Source: Darksidea phi (Eukaryota > Ascomycota > Dothideomycetes > Pleosporales > Lentitheciaceae). From it: a stretch of 20,854 nt of DNA. Made by a program: the position numbers and the translations under genes. The stretch spans positions 1 through 20,854 of the forward strand of contig JASJFT010000397.1 in NCBI GenBank assembly GCA_030770425.1, read 5' to 3'. Below the pieces are notes generated by a model. The model did no database searches and was not told where the DNA came from. It worked only from the letters and a program-made list of their open reading frames with translations. Every line of letters begins with the position of its first letter. Positions within the stretch are counted from its first letter, which is position 1. Positions 11,881 through 20,854 of this stretch are shown piece by piece.

Positions 11881-12870
11881 CTAGTATATTTCGTCGACTA
11901 GCTATATATTAGGATTATTTCGTCTATTAGATAAATAGGTACTAAAGTAAGTACTCTTCTTTAAGTAGATAATATAAAAAGGTATACTAATAGCTTTAAA
12001 TAGACGTTATATAGTATAATTAATAAGAACTTTTAAAGTATTAGCTTTTAACGTTAATACTATACTACTAGTTCTTAAAAAGAAGTAGAAAGGATTTAAA
12101 TTATAAGGTATATATAGGTAGATAGATATAGAAATACTAAGATAGTAAAAGGGTTATATTTAAATAGAGATAAGATAAATTTTTAAGAAGATATAATAGT
12201 AGAATATAGGATTATATAAGATCTAATATATAACTATAACTAGTCTAATAATAATCTAGAAGTTCTCTAGTAGAAGTAGACGTAATAGAATATTATTATT
12301 CTAATTATATTTAATATATACTAAATTATAATAATAAGAAAGCTCTTTAATATTAATACTTCTAGGTAGTAATAAGCTTTAACTTTAAATTAGATATCTA
12401 TTTTTATAAGATTCCTAGTAATAAGAATAAAAAAATAAGTTTATAGATTTATAGAGATACTATTCTTAAATCTATTATTAAGCCCTAGTTAGATAGAGGG
12501 GATAACTTCGTTCTAGAGAAGGATAATAATTTAGACTATAGTACTAAGAAATCGAATATAGTATATATCTAGAAATAAAAGAATAGACTAAATAGTTATT
12601 TTAATTATCTATTATAAACTAAATATATACTATAGACTACTAGTAAACGAAACTACTAGAGATTAAGCTAATTATTAACTTTAATAAAGAATACGATATA
12701 GACCTTATAATTAGAGAATAGAAAGTTATATAATAGATTTATAAATTATATAATAGCTTAATAAATCTATTAGAATAGAGCTATAGAGCTATAACTTAGT
12801 AGATCTATAAATATAAAGTTATAGATCTAAGAAAACTAAATTAATATATAATAACTATAAATCTTCTAGA
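11880..12870 (+). pseudogene. IS630/Tc1-mariner-like DDE transposase relic
   Basis: The plus-strand frame starting at 12480 reads, with stops at former Trp/Gln codons: YRDTILKSIIKP*LDRGD, then F-V-L-E-K-D-N-N-L-D-Y. This matches the fungal DDE transposase block Y-x-D-x-I-L-x-P...P-W-L...F-V-L-E-E-D-G-D-S-G-H-G, with the second catalytic Asp codon retained at 12522-12524. The same frame continues S-N-I-V-x-I-*-K, as in the usual N-I-V-R-x-W-K. Upstream, about 12335-12425, it reads V-V-I-S-F-N-F-K-L-D-I-Y-F-Y, a relic of the family's W-A-A-V-G-x-D-F-K-S-x-L-x-F-Y. A candidate for the first Asp is at 12174, tentative. The third acidic residue and the terminal inverted repeats were not identified, so the element edges are unknown. 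Living members excise and insert a DNA transposon at TA sites. Confidence 0.65.
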
Positions 12871-13090
12871 TAGTTTTCCTTATATAGTTAATTTAAATTT
12901 AGATTAATTCTTACCTATTAATATAATTAAACTATTATTCTTTATTTTAATTTCTTCTTTATTATCTTAAGTATAAACTCTAAATAAGACTAAATAATCT
13001 ACTAGACCTAGACCTCGTTTAATATCTTAACTATCTAGTAGGTAGAAATAGCTAATTATAATAGTAGAAGAAGAAACCTAATAAAGTAGA
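12870..13090. other. Spacer, possible end of the G3 5' LTR
   Basis: No coding relic is recognised here. If the site at 13092 is the primer-binding site of G3, the 5' LTR should end just before it. The sequence aataaagta ending at 13088 would fit an LTR end in CA mutated to TA. The other LTR is not in the window, so this cannot be confirmed by pairing. Confidence 0.3.
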
Positions 13091-13091
13091 G

Positions 13092-13109
13092 TGGTGTAGC
13101 CGCTAACTT
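13092..13109 (+). other. Candidate primer-binding site of G3
   Basis: The tract tggtgtagccgctaactt starts with TGG, the complement of the CCA end of a tRNA. It lies upstream of the plus-strand gag relic, at the expected place just inside a 5' LTR. It holds two of the eight surviving TpG/CpA sites. The reverse strand continues into ggttcgattt, which resembles the T-arm (B-box) of a tRNA, but no matching acceptor stem follows, so it is not a tRNA gene. The identity of the primer tRNA is not established. Confidence 0.4.
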
Positions 13110-13139
13110 AAATCGAACCCTTAGAGGTAGAAAGCTATT

Positions 13140-14264
13140 AGGAATTTAGTTCCCTAGAAGGTAGTATAATTATAGAAAATTTTAAAAGAGTTATTAAGAA
13201 TTACTATATATTTAAGAAATAAGAGGATATACTAGAAGTATAAATTATAATATTAATAGAGAAATTAAAGAAATATATAAGAAAACTATTAAAGTTAAAA
13301 GAACTAAAAAAGTTTAATAGAATATAATCTAAACTTAAGGAGTTTCTAACTAATATAGTAATCTATCTTAATCTTAATAAGATATAACTACCTAATAAGA
13401 CTTTAAAGATATTATTTATAGTAATATAGTTTATAAAAAGAGTTATTACTTAGTTTAAAACTTATTTAAATAAAAGACTATAACTTAATAAAACTTATTA
13501 AAGTAATAAAACTAAAGCTATTTTCTTAAGCTATAAGTACTTTAAGAATAAATTATATATTATATTTAAAAATATTAATTTAGAAAGACTAATAAAATAA
13601 AAAATTATATATTTTAAGTAGACTAAATCTACTACTATATATATATCTAAGTTCGAATAATTTACTACTAAAATCTAGTAAGAAGAGGTAACTCTTATAT
13701 TATACTACTATAAAGGACTAAAGAATAATATTTAATATAAGATAATTCGAGTAGATAGACTATAGACTATATAAAAGATAATTAAATAGACTATTAAAAT
13801 CGATAATAACCTCTATTTCTAGAATTAGAAGAGAAAAGAAAAAATTAGATTCTATAAAAAGAAAAAAGAAGAAAAATATTATAGACCTAAACTAATAGTC
13901 CTAAGAACTAGTTTAGAGTCTAAGAAAAAGAAATAGAATTCTAAAAAATAAGAGCTTTATAAAAAATAAGTATACTTTAAGTATAAAAAATAAGAATATC
14001 TAGTAAAGGATTATAAATTAGATTTAAGAAAAGAAAAACCCTAATATACTTAGTAGAGTAAGAGGGATAAAGTAGTTATAATATAAGAATATAATATTAT
14101 ATATTAGACTACTTATATATATAACTAGTATAAGATATACTATAAAGCTAAGTTAAATACTAATTATTAACTATAGAAATAATAGATAACTATAACTTAA
14201 GAGTCTTAAAAGAGAGTTTTATTCTTACTAGAAGTATAAGAAGAAGTATTTAAGAAAAACTTAT
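13140..14264 (+). pseudogene. gag: G3: Gypsy gag relic, cut off by Element B
   Basis: The plus-strand frame, with codons starting at positions equal to 2 modulo 3, gives a Ty3/Gypsy gag with convertible stops only. It has a charged, Lys/Glu-rich N-terminal part, then FNRI*SKLKEFLTNIVIYL (former P-x-x-F-D-G-T...L-K-E-F-L), F-K-T-Y-L-N-K-R-L (former W-F-K-P-Y-L), K-N-I-N-L-E-R, and F-T-T-K-I...Y-Y-K-G-L-K-N-N-I (former Y-x-G-L-K-D). A basic stretch leads to a CCHC knuckle relic at 13973-14014. In a living element this protein would form the virus-like particle and bind the RNA genome. Homology to Element B starts at 14265, so the pol part of G3 is missing here and may lie beyond Element B, outside the window. 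It has the opposite orientation to Elements A, B and G2. The exact start codon cannot be fixed. Confidence 0.82.
13973..14014 (+). other. Mutated CCHC zinc knuckle in G3 gag
   Basis: The codons read YFKYKK*EYLVKDY. With each Tyr at codons 13973, 13982 and 14012 as a mutated Cys (TGY to TAY) and the Tyr at 13997 as a mutated His (CAY to TAY), the spacing is exactly C-X2-C-X4-H-X4-C. The stop replaces a Gln, and the Glu before the His position replaces a Gly. All changes are C-to-T or G-to-A. Confidence 0.88.
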
Positions 14265-14645
14265 TATTATACGTTATACGTACCTTTATACGGAATCCGG
14301 GTTAGGACTAATAGAATATTTATTATACTATTAGTTTCTAATAAGTTAAGATTAAGTTAACGAATTCTATTATTAGAATAACTACTTAGGAAAAGATTTA
14401 ATCTTATTCGTAAGTATTAGGTAAAGAACTAAAGATTAACTATAAAGAATTAAGATAGAAAACCTAGGAGATCCTCTACTCTCTTATATCTATTCTATTT
14501 TATCTTACTCTACTTACTCTATTTACTAAGATATAGATTAACTAGATTATTATTATATAATATTAGATTACTAATTAAGCTCCTATCTTAGCTTCTAACC
14601 TTCTTAGGATACCTCGTATCCTATAGTTTATATAGGATTATAATA
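14265..14645 (-). repeat. Element B 3' LTR (381 bases)
   Basis: It is homologous over its length to 6638-7073 but has a single copy of the 54-base unit. On the element strand it begins TATTATAATCC and ends in ATA, fitting TG...CA ends after RIP. It keeps cgtatcc/acgtt-type CpG sites that are TA in A. A polypurine tract directly beyond 14645 confirms that this is the 3' LTR. Confidence 0.9.
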
Positions 14646-14660
14646 TTTACTCCCCTCTTT
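14646..14660 (-). other. Polypurine tract of Element B
   Basis: On the minus strand it reads aaagaggggagtaaa, ending at the LTR boundary. This is the better preserved version of the tract; the Element A copy has lost most of its G residues. It is the plus-strand primer site of the retrotransposon. Confidence 0.88.
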
Positions 14661-15380
14661 AAAGTTTCGTTCTTAAAGTCGTATTCCCTTTCTTATAATC
14701 CTATTTAATAGTAGTTTAACTACTCTAGTAATTCTTTCTATACTACGCTATAACCCGCGTATATATACTAGTAATTCTTTTCTTAGCCTAGTACCTTAGT
14801 TATTCTACCTCTTACCTAGGTATAAGAGTAGGTAACGTTCTACTCTATAGGTATCTAAGCTCTATTCTTTATTTTTCTTTTAAGTCCTAATAATATCTAA
14901 AGGTCCTAAGACTTCTATAACTTATTATCTTCGTCTCGCCTATTATATCCTTTACTCTAGTCGTATAATACTACTAGCTTAATCGTATCTAAACTATTAA
15001 TTTACTAGCTATAAATATAAGATATTACTATTCTTAGCTCGTTATAGTAAATATCTCTCTCGGAATATTTCTTATAGTTTAATAGTAACTAATAAGTCTC
15101 TTACTTATACTAAGAAAGAGTACTCTTAACTTCTATCTAAATTAGAGTCTACTAAGAATAAAGAGTTAGCTATTTAAGCTCGTAAACGACGTATCTACGT
15201 ATAACTAGCTTAATATAATACCTATTAATATAAGCTTCTTAATTATAAGCTAGCTTCGATCTCTAAGTTAAAAAAGTTAAAATAGATAAAAGTTATTTAC
15301 TCTACTTCTTCTAACTTACCTATATTACTATAGTAACCTTTACTATATAAGTCTACTAATTTTTCTACTTTTCTAAATAG
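14661..15380 (-). other. 3' untranslated tail of Element B
   Basis: Collinear with 158-880 of Element A and likewise without a recognisable domain. It keeps several CpG sites that A has lost, for example in the tcgt runs near 14666 and 14680. Confidence 0.55.
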
Positions 15381-18300
15381 TTAGAAGCCTCTATCTTTAG
15401 GTACTTCTAGTAATACTACTTAATTAGATCCTAATAGTCTTATAGATTCTTAACTAGTTCCTATATATTTTAGCTAGTAGGCTATCCTATCTACTTAACT
15501 AAATATTTCTACTAACGACTAAACTTCTATAGTCCTTAAATTTTCTTAACCTTATACTCCTTATCTTCGAGTTCGATATTAGTAGCTACTTCGGCGTCTT
15601 CTAGTACTAATTCTAGTAGTAATATATAGAATACTAAATATATCCTTATACCTTTAGCTAGCTTTAGCTTATAGTTAACTAGTTCTATTTTTTCTTTAAT
15701 TTCGAATAGTCTAATTTATAAATTATCTAGTTTATCGTATAGTTATTTAGTTTTTAGATTTTATTATAAAAGAAAAACTTTATTCCCCCTCTTAAGAATT
15801 AGTCCTTTAAGTCTTCTTTTATTTACTATTTTAGCTATTATAAGGTTTCTATATACTATCCGCGTACTAAGTTCTTTATATAGTTCTTATATTAAATAGT
15901 CCTTTTCTTTTATTCTAGTAGATATACTCTTAATATTCTTTAGATCTTTATAAGTTATTAGCTCGTATTTATAATTTACGTAATACGGTAAGTATTTAGT
16001 TATTATAAACTTCTTATTATTATATACTAATTATACTATTAGTAGTAATTTAATCTAGTTATCCTATAACTTATTAATATAAAACCTTAGATACTCCTCT
16101 AAAGTCTAGTTTATATATTCTATCTAACTATTTATCTATAAATAGAAGCTAGTTAATAGCTTTCTCTTAATTCCTAATTTTACGAGTAGTATACTTTAAA
16201 ACTTTAAAGTAAATAGTTTATCCCTATTTATAAGGATCTATTCTAGTAATCTATAATTAGTAATAAGTATTCTTTTAATCTTATAAGCTATATTTTCTAC
16301 TATAATTACTTTATTTATCGGGATAAAGTATACTACCTTAGTTAATTAGTCTATAATTACTATAATTATATTATATAATCTTCTTAATTCTAGTTCTAGT
16401 AATAGTAGTAACTTTACTATAAAGTCTATTATAATATAAGTCTATAGTCGTATAGATAATACTAGTAGTTAGAGTAATCTATAGGACTTATATCTTTTAG
16501 GTTTATTCTTAAAATATTTTAAATAGTTATCTATTACTTTCCGAACTTTCTTTCTTATATTAGTAAGTAGATATTCTTTATCTATATATCTAACTATTTT
16601 ATTAATTCCTAGATATTCTAGTATCTTATTCTCGTAGATTTCTTATATTAAGTCTCCCCTAAGACTTAGTAGAATATAAGACCTTATTTTTAAGTTATTT
16701 ATTAAAGTAGAGTATTCTTCCTTATTAAAGTATATATCGTCTCTCTTTAATATTTCGTCGACGTCTTTAATAGTTTCTTAGACCTTATTTCTCTATTTTC
16801 TCTTAATATCTACTACTACTATAATCTTAGCTAGCCTTATATAGTTATATATAAGGGTTCTATCTAACTTCTCTCGTAGAATTAGTTTATATATAATAGG
16901 TTTATTAGTTTCTTAAAGGTCTAATCTTCTACTAAGAGTATTCGTCGCTTTATTTAATATTTCTAGCTAGTAACTTATCTTAAAGTTATAATCTACTAGT
17001 AATTCTAATTATTAGAATTACTATTAATTAAGTTTCTTAGTAGTCGTAAAACTCGTAAGATTCTAGTAGTTTATAATAATCTTAATCTTATATTTAGCTT
17101 CTATAAGCTATAGTCTCTATTATTCGAATACTAATATAATAGTACTAAGTTCCTTATTATAAACGTTATAGTTTACTTCTTCTTTACTAAACTTATATAA
17201 GTAGTAGAATACTAGTCTCTATTTTCTATCTTCCCCTTATTAGATAAGTATTACTCCTAGTATATAGTCTAATACGTCCGTTTCTACTTTAAGAGGTTTT
17301 ATTAAATTATATATTTATAATATAGGTACTAATATAAATAGGTTCTTAAACTTATTAAAAGTTTCCTATTATTTTTAGTTCTATTAAAATTTCTTTTCTT
17401 TCTTAATTACCTTCGTAAGTAGAGATATAGTCTTTAAGTAATCTCTAATAAACTTTTAATAAAAGTTAGTAAATTCTAAAAAGGATTATACGTTCTTAAC
17501 TAATATTAGGATTAGTTATTTCCTTATAGTCTATACTTTCTTAGGGTCTATAGATACTCCTTTTTACGAAATAATAAAATCTAGATATTTAGTTTCTATT
17601 CTATAGAATTTATATTTATTTAGATAAAGTAGTAATTTATTTTACTATAGCTTTTATAGTACTTTCTTTATATATTCTTTATATTCTTCTAGCGTCCCTT
17701 TACTATATATAAGAATATTATCTAGATATACTATATAGAATACGTCTAGATATTCGTTTAATATTCTATTAATAACTAACTAAAATATTACTAATATATT
17801 TATTAGTTTAAATAGTATAACTCTATACTTATAGAGTCTATATTAGGTCTTAAATACTATATACTTCTTATACCTCTTCGCTATTTAAATCTAGTAGAAT
17901 CCTTCTTAGATATTAAATTTTATAATCTACTTAACTTCTTAGAACTAGTTTATAAGTTCTTTAATTAGTAGTAGTAGGTATCTATTCTTTTTTATAATAT
18001 TATTTAAACGTCTATAGTTTATATAAAGTTATAACCTCTTATTTTTCTTTAGAATAAATAGAACTAGTAATATTATAGAGCTTTAACTTTCTTTAATATA
18101 TTCTCTTTCTAAGTTCTTTATAAGGTATTTTTTTAGTTCTTCTTATTAATCTACTATTAACGAGTATATAGGTCTAGGCTTAAGCTTTATACCCTCCTCT
18201 AGATATATTTTATAATTCTATTCCTAGTACTCTAATAAATCTATATTCGAATATTCTTTAAATAACTCTTAGAACTTCTCGTAATCTTAAGGTATTATTA

Positions 18301-19000
18301 GTTATAGTTCTTTCTACGCGGTCGTAACTCTTTATACTATAATAATACTAACTCTCTACGGGTTCTTCTTATAAATCCTCGTAATCTTATAAGATAAAAT
18401 TAAGTCTATCCTCCCCTTTTAGGATATATACTAGATCTTATAGCTAGATCTATCTAGTCTTCTAATTTCTATAATTTAAGCTACCCGCTTATAGCCTAGT
18501 ACTTTATATAGCTTCTAATCTATCTATAGATTATATATTATTAGCTAATTATAACTAATAATTATATTAGTATTTCTAATTTCTATAATATTAAATCTAT
18601 AATAGTCTCTAATATTTTCTACCTCTAGGGTTACTTTTTATATTTTAAGGTAAATTATACCTCCTCTATATTCTATAAGTAATCTATCCCTAAGATCTAC
18701 TTATATAGGTTTTTCTTTAACTTAGTAAGAAATCCCGTATTTCTTTACTAATTTTAATAATAGGAGTATAAATTCTACTCTACTATTTATAATAGTTTAG
18801 ACTTTTTATTTATAAATTTATATATTTACTTCTAATCTAGCTAGTTACTATATACCCTCTTATATAATTTATAGAGTTATCTTTTAAGTACTTTTATTAG
18901 TACAACCCTAGTATAGCTAATAATAATTTAGTTTTTTAGTTTATTATTGTAGAGGTCCTATTCTTTAAGGGTATCCTCTAGTTCTCTAGTCTTATTTTAT
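15380..19000 (-). pseudogene. pol: Gypsy pol polyprotein relic, Element B
   Basis: The same domains as in Element A can be read on the minus strand at matching places: chromodomain near 15390-15610, with the former G-Y-P-T-S-W-N-x-W near 15480; integrase about 15900-16850, with ILINRDKLF near 16225 (the second catalytic Asp is Asn, but the following R-D is kept where A has R-N); RNase H about 17050-17650; RT about 17650-18120 with YLDNILIYSK (box codons 17717-17728; first Asp kept, second now Asn); protease about 18520-18850 with the active-site Asp codon now Asn at 18785-18787. It is less damaged than A but still full of TAA/TAG stops, so it is not functional. Confidence 0.9.
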
Positions 19001-20854
19001 TAAGTAGACGACTTATCTATCTATTCTATTTTTAGATCTAGTATTCTTCTAATCCTATAAAGTATTTTTTAATTTAGCTCTTCTAATAGTTCCCCTTTTA
19101 GTAATAATATAGTCTAATTAATAGGTTCTTTTTTATTTTTATTATTCTAGGCGTTATAATATCCCTACTATATACCTAGGGCTCTTAGCTATCTACTAAT
19201 CTCTAGGTTCTTTAAGTCGTCTTAGTTTTATACTAGATATCTATATAATCTATATTATTTAATAAGGTATTCCTTTCTTTTAAGATTTTAATAGAAGATA
19301 TCTTCTTTCCTTCTAGTCGTAAACTCTTATTATACTAGGTATAAAATATATAATTAATTATAATACGTCTAATATACGACCTTATAATTAGGTTCTTAGT
19401 ATATAATCCTATAGTTAATATCTCGCTTATATCCTTTAGTATCTATCTAGATTAGTCTACGTAGCTATCGTTTTATAGTATATTTTATTAGAAAATACTT
19501 ATTATATTCGTTATTATAGTAATTAATCTATTCTAGCTATTCTTACTCCTTATAAGTCTAGGCCTAGTTATTATAGTTATAGATATAATATCCTACTATT
19601 AGATATTCTATATTTCGAAGGTATATATATAAGCTACTTCCTAGAAGTATTATAGTTTTCTTCTTCTATTAGATATAGTACTTATAATTTTCTATATAAT
19701 TTATCTATAATAGCGTATTATAGCCTATATTATTATAGTTCTAGGTTACCTTATAACCTTCTAGTTCTTAAAGTCTTAAGACCTAGTCTATTATTTACTA
19801 ACCTTAATCTCCTATAACGTATATCGGCTTCTTTACGTTAATATAATATTTAGTAATATACTAGCTAGTCCTATATTTCTAATACTTATTATATACTAAT
19901 TATCTAAAAATATCTTCTACGCTAATCTTATCTAGCTCGTTAAGTTTTAATTCTCCTATCTTAAGCTCTAGGTCGTCTTATTATTAAGTAATCTCTTTAA
20001 TCTTATTCTACCTACTAGTATTATACTATATTTTAGGTATTAAGTTAAACTTAGTTTCTTTTTTCTTATTATACCTAATTATATTTATACGTCTAGTACT
20101 ATTCTAGTCTTTTATACTTTTCTTTTCCTTATTATATTCTTTAGCGAAGTATCCCTATATACTATAGCGTAGATATACTTTTTTATCTTAACGTTATTTT
20201 ATCTCGTCTACTAGGACTTTTTATAGCTTTCTACCTTATTTATATTTTTTATTTTTTAGGTATTTTTTTTTCTAAACTATATTAATATCTATTTCGTCGT
20301 AACCCTTATAGAACCTATACTTTTAAGCTACCTACTCTTTTCTATAGACTCTTATTAGTCCTATAGTATTTTATTTTTTAAGTACTTATTTATATAGTTA
20401 ATTATCGATATAGATTATTATTTTAATTAGTTCTACTAGGTCGTCTAATTTTTTAAATTAGGCTAACTCGTCCTTAATTAATTCCTTAAGTTTATTATAA
20501 TATACGACTATAAGAGGTATATCGTTCTAATTAATCTTATATTATAGCTATTTAAATTTAGTAGTATACGTATTTACTAACTTAGTCTATCTTAGCCTTT
20601 AGATCTAGTATTTAGCCTACTAAACCTTATTAATATTTTTAAAGATTATACGTATTTATTCCTTAAACGAATTCTAATCTTTAAATACTATCTTTATTTT
20701 ATTATATTACTTTAATAAGAAGTCCTCGTTAGCTATATAATTATTAATTAGGGGCTATATCTATATAGCCGCTTTACCTATTATATATATATCTATAGTA
20801 AGGATCTTATCCTAGTCGCTAGTAAATATAGTAGAGTTAAACTAGTAGTATAGG
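19000..20854 (-). pseudogene. gag: Degenerate gag region of Element B, partial
   Basis: Collinear with about 4500-6360 of Element A. The possible zinc-knuckle relic of A recurs near 19570-19630 as YLRNIEYLIVGYYIYN, again with several Tyr codons where Cys or His would be expected. I could not identify a gag core beyond doubt. The region is cut by the window end, so the start of the protein, the primer-binding site and the 5' LTR are not visible. Confidence 0.5.

Larger units (their letters stand above)
1..20854. other. RIP-saturated AT-rich block
   Basis: The whole window is AT-rich and nearly free of CpA and TpG. The survivors I found are CA near 1634, 11073 and 18903, and TG near 1200, 8827, 13092, 13095 and 18948. 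TpA is correspondingly abundant. This is the established signature of repeat-induced point mutation in ascomycete fungi, which turns C into T in duplicated DNA, mainly at CpA. C and G persist mostly in CT/AG, CC/GG and CG contexts. No segment stands out as unmutated host DNA. The survivor list was made by eye and may miss a few sites. Confidence 0.93.
14265..20854 (-). mobile_element. Element B: second copy of the Element A family
   Basis: It is collinear with Element A at an offset of 14503 from 143/14646 through at least 3214/17717, falling to 14494 at 6327/20821, so indels are very few. The orientation is minus, with its 3' LTR at the left end. The window ends at a point equal to 6360 of A, about 280 bases before its 5' LTR should begin. 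It keeps clearly more CpG sites than A (for example 15703, 16743-16762, 19924), which suggests later insertion or milder mutation. It interrupts the G3 gag relic at 14264. The target-site duplication cannot be checked because the far end is outside. Confidence 0.92.

Noticed and set aside
13085..13165. tRNA gene on the minus strand
   Set aside because: A T-arm-like ggttcgatt and a CCA-like end are present, but the T-stem does not pair properly, the spacing to the acceptor is too long, and no 5' acceptor strand or anticodon arm is seen.
1..20854. Mitochondrial or AT-rich bacterial/plasmid DNA
   Set aside because: The base bias is dinucleotide-specific (CpA/TpG missing, CpG partly kept) and the content is LTR retrotransposons and a DNA transposase; no organelle or bacterial genes were seen.
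1..20854. TATA boxes, -10 elements and polyadenylation signals
   Set aside because: Strings such as tataat and aataaa occur everywhere by composition, so none can be called with support.
1..20854. CRISPR array or other regularly spaced repeats
   Set aside because: The only regular short-range repeat seen is the two-unit 54-base duplication in the LTR.

Overview
This window looks like a transposable-element graveyard from a filamentous ascomycete (Pezizomycotina-type) genome that has gone through extreme repeat-induced point mutation (RIP). By eye only about a fifth of the bases are G or C. The dinucleotides CpA and TpG are almost gone from all 20.8 kb: I found only eight. Former Gln, Trp and Arg codons read as TAA/TAG, Cys and His codons read as Tyr, and catalytic Asp codons read as Asn. 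I found no intact host gene, rRNA, tRNA or CRISPR array. The assignment to a fungus rests on this mutation signature and on the element families, not on a host marker gene.

Layout. (1) 1-7073: Element A, a nearly complete Ty3/Gypsy LTR retrotransposon on the minus strand. It has a truncated 3' LTR at 1-142, a polypurine tract at 143-157, a degenerate gag-pol and a 5' LTR at 6638-7073. Protease, reverse transcriptase, RNase H, integrase and chromodomain can be read one after another on the minus strand. (2) 7074-about 10450: G2, the pol remnant of a second Gypsy element, also minus strand, whose integrase end is cut off at the Element A LTR. (3) About 10450-11880: degenerate sequence that I cannot assign, with one suggestive plus-strand reading frame. 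(4) About 11880-12870: a plus-strand relic of an IS630/Tc1-mariner-like DDE transposase. (5) About 13090-14264: G3, the 5' part of a third Gypsy element on the plus strand. It has a gag with a recognisable CCHC zinc-knuckle relic and is cut off where Element B begins. (6) 14265-20854: Element B, a second copy of the Element A family in the same orientation. Its 3' LTR is at 14265-14645, its polypurine tract is directly beside the LTR, and it runs collinear with A at an offset of about 14503 bases. The window ends before its 5' LTR.

None of these genes can work as they stand. In all three reverse transcriptases the YLDD box is mutated (YLNN, YLDN, YLNN), and the visible protease and integrase Asp codons of A are also changed. 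Element B keeps many more CpG sites than A, so A and the middle block appear older or harder hit, and B later or milder. Where A and B differ, the changes are mostly C-to-T or G-to-A, and CG in B often matches TA in A. Two TpG/CpA survivors in A lie at former CpG sites. This fits a two-step CpG to TpG to TpA path layered on saturating CpA mutation.

I did not find a new functional system here. The most unusual things are how completely RIP has acted, the readable step-by-step mutation record between copies A and B, and a small mutation-poor patch near 13092 that could be the primer-binding site of G3.
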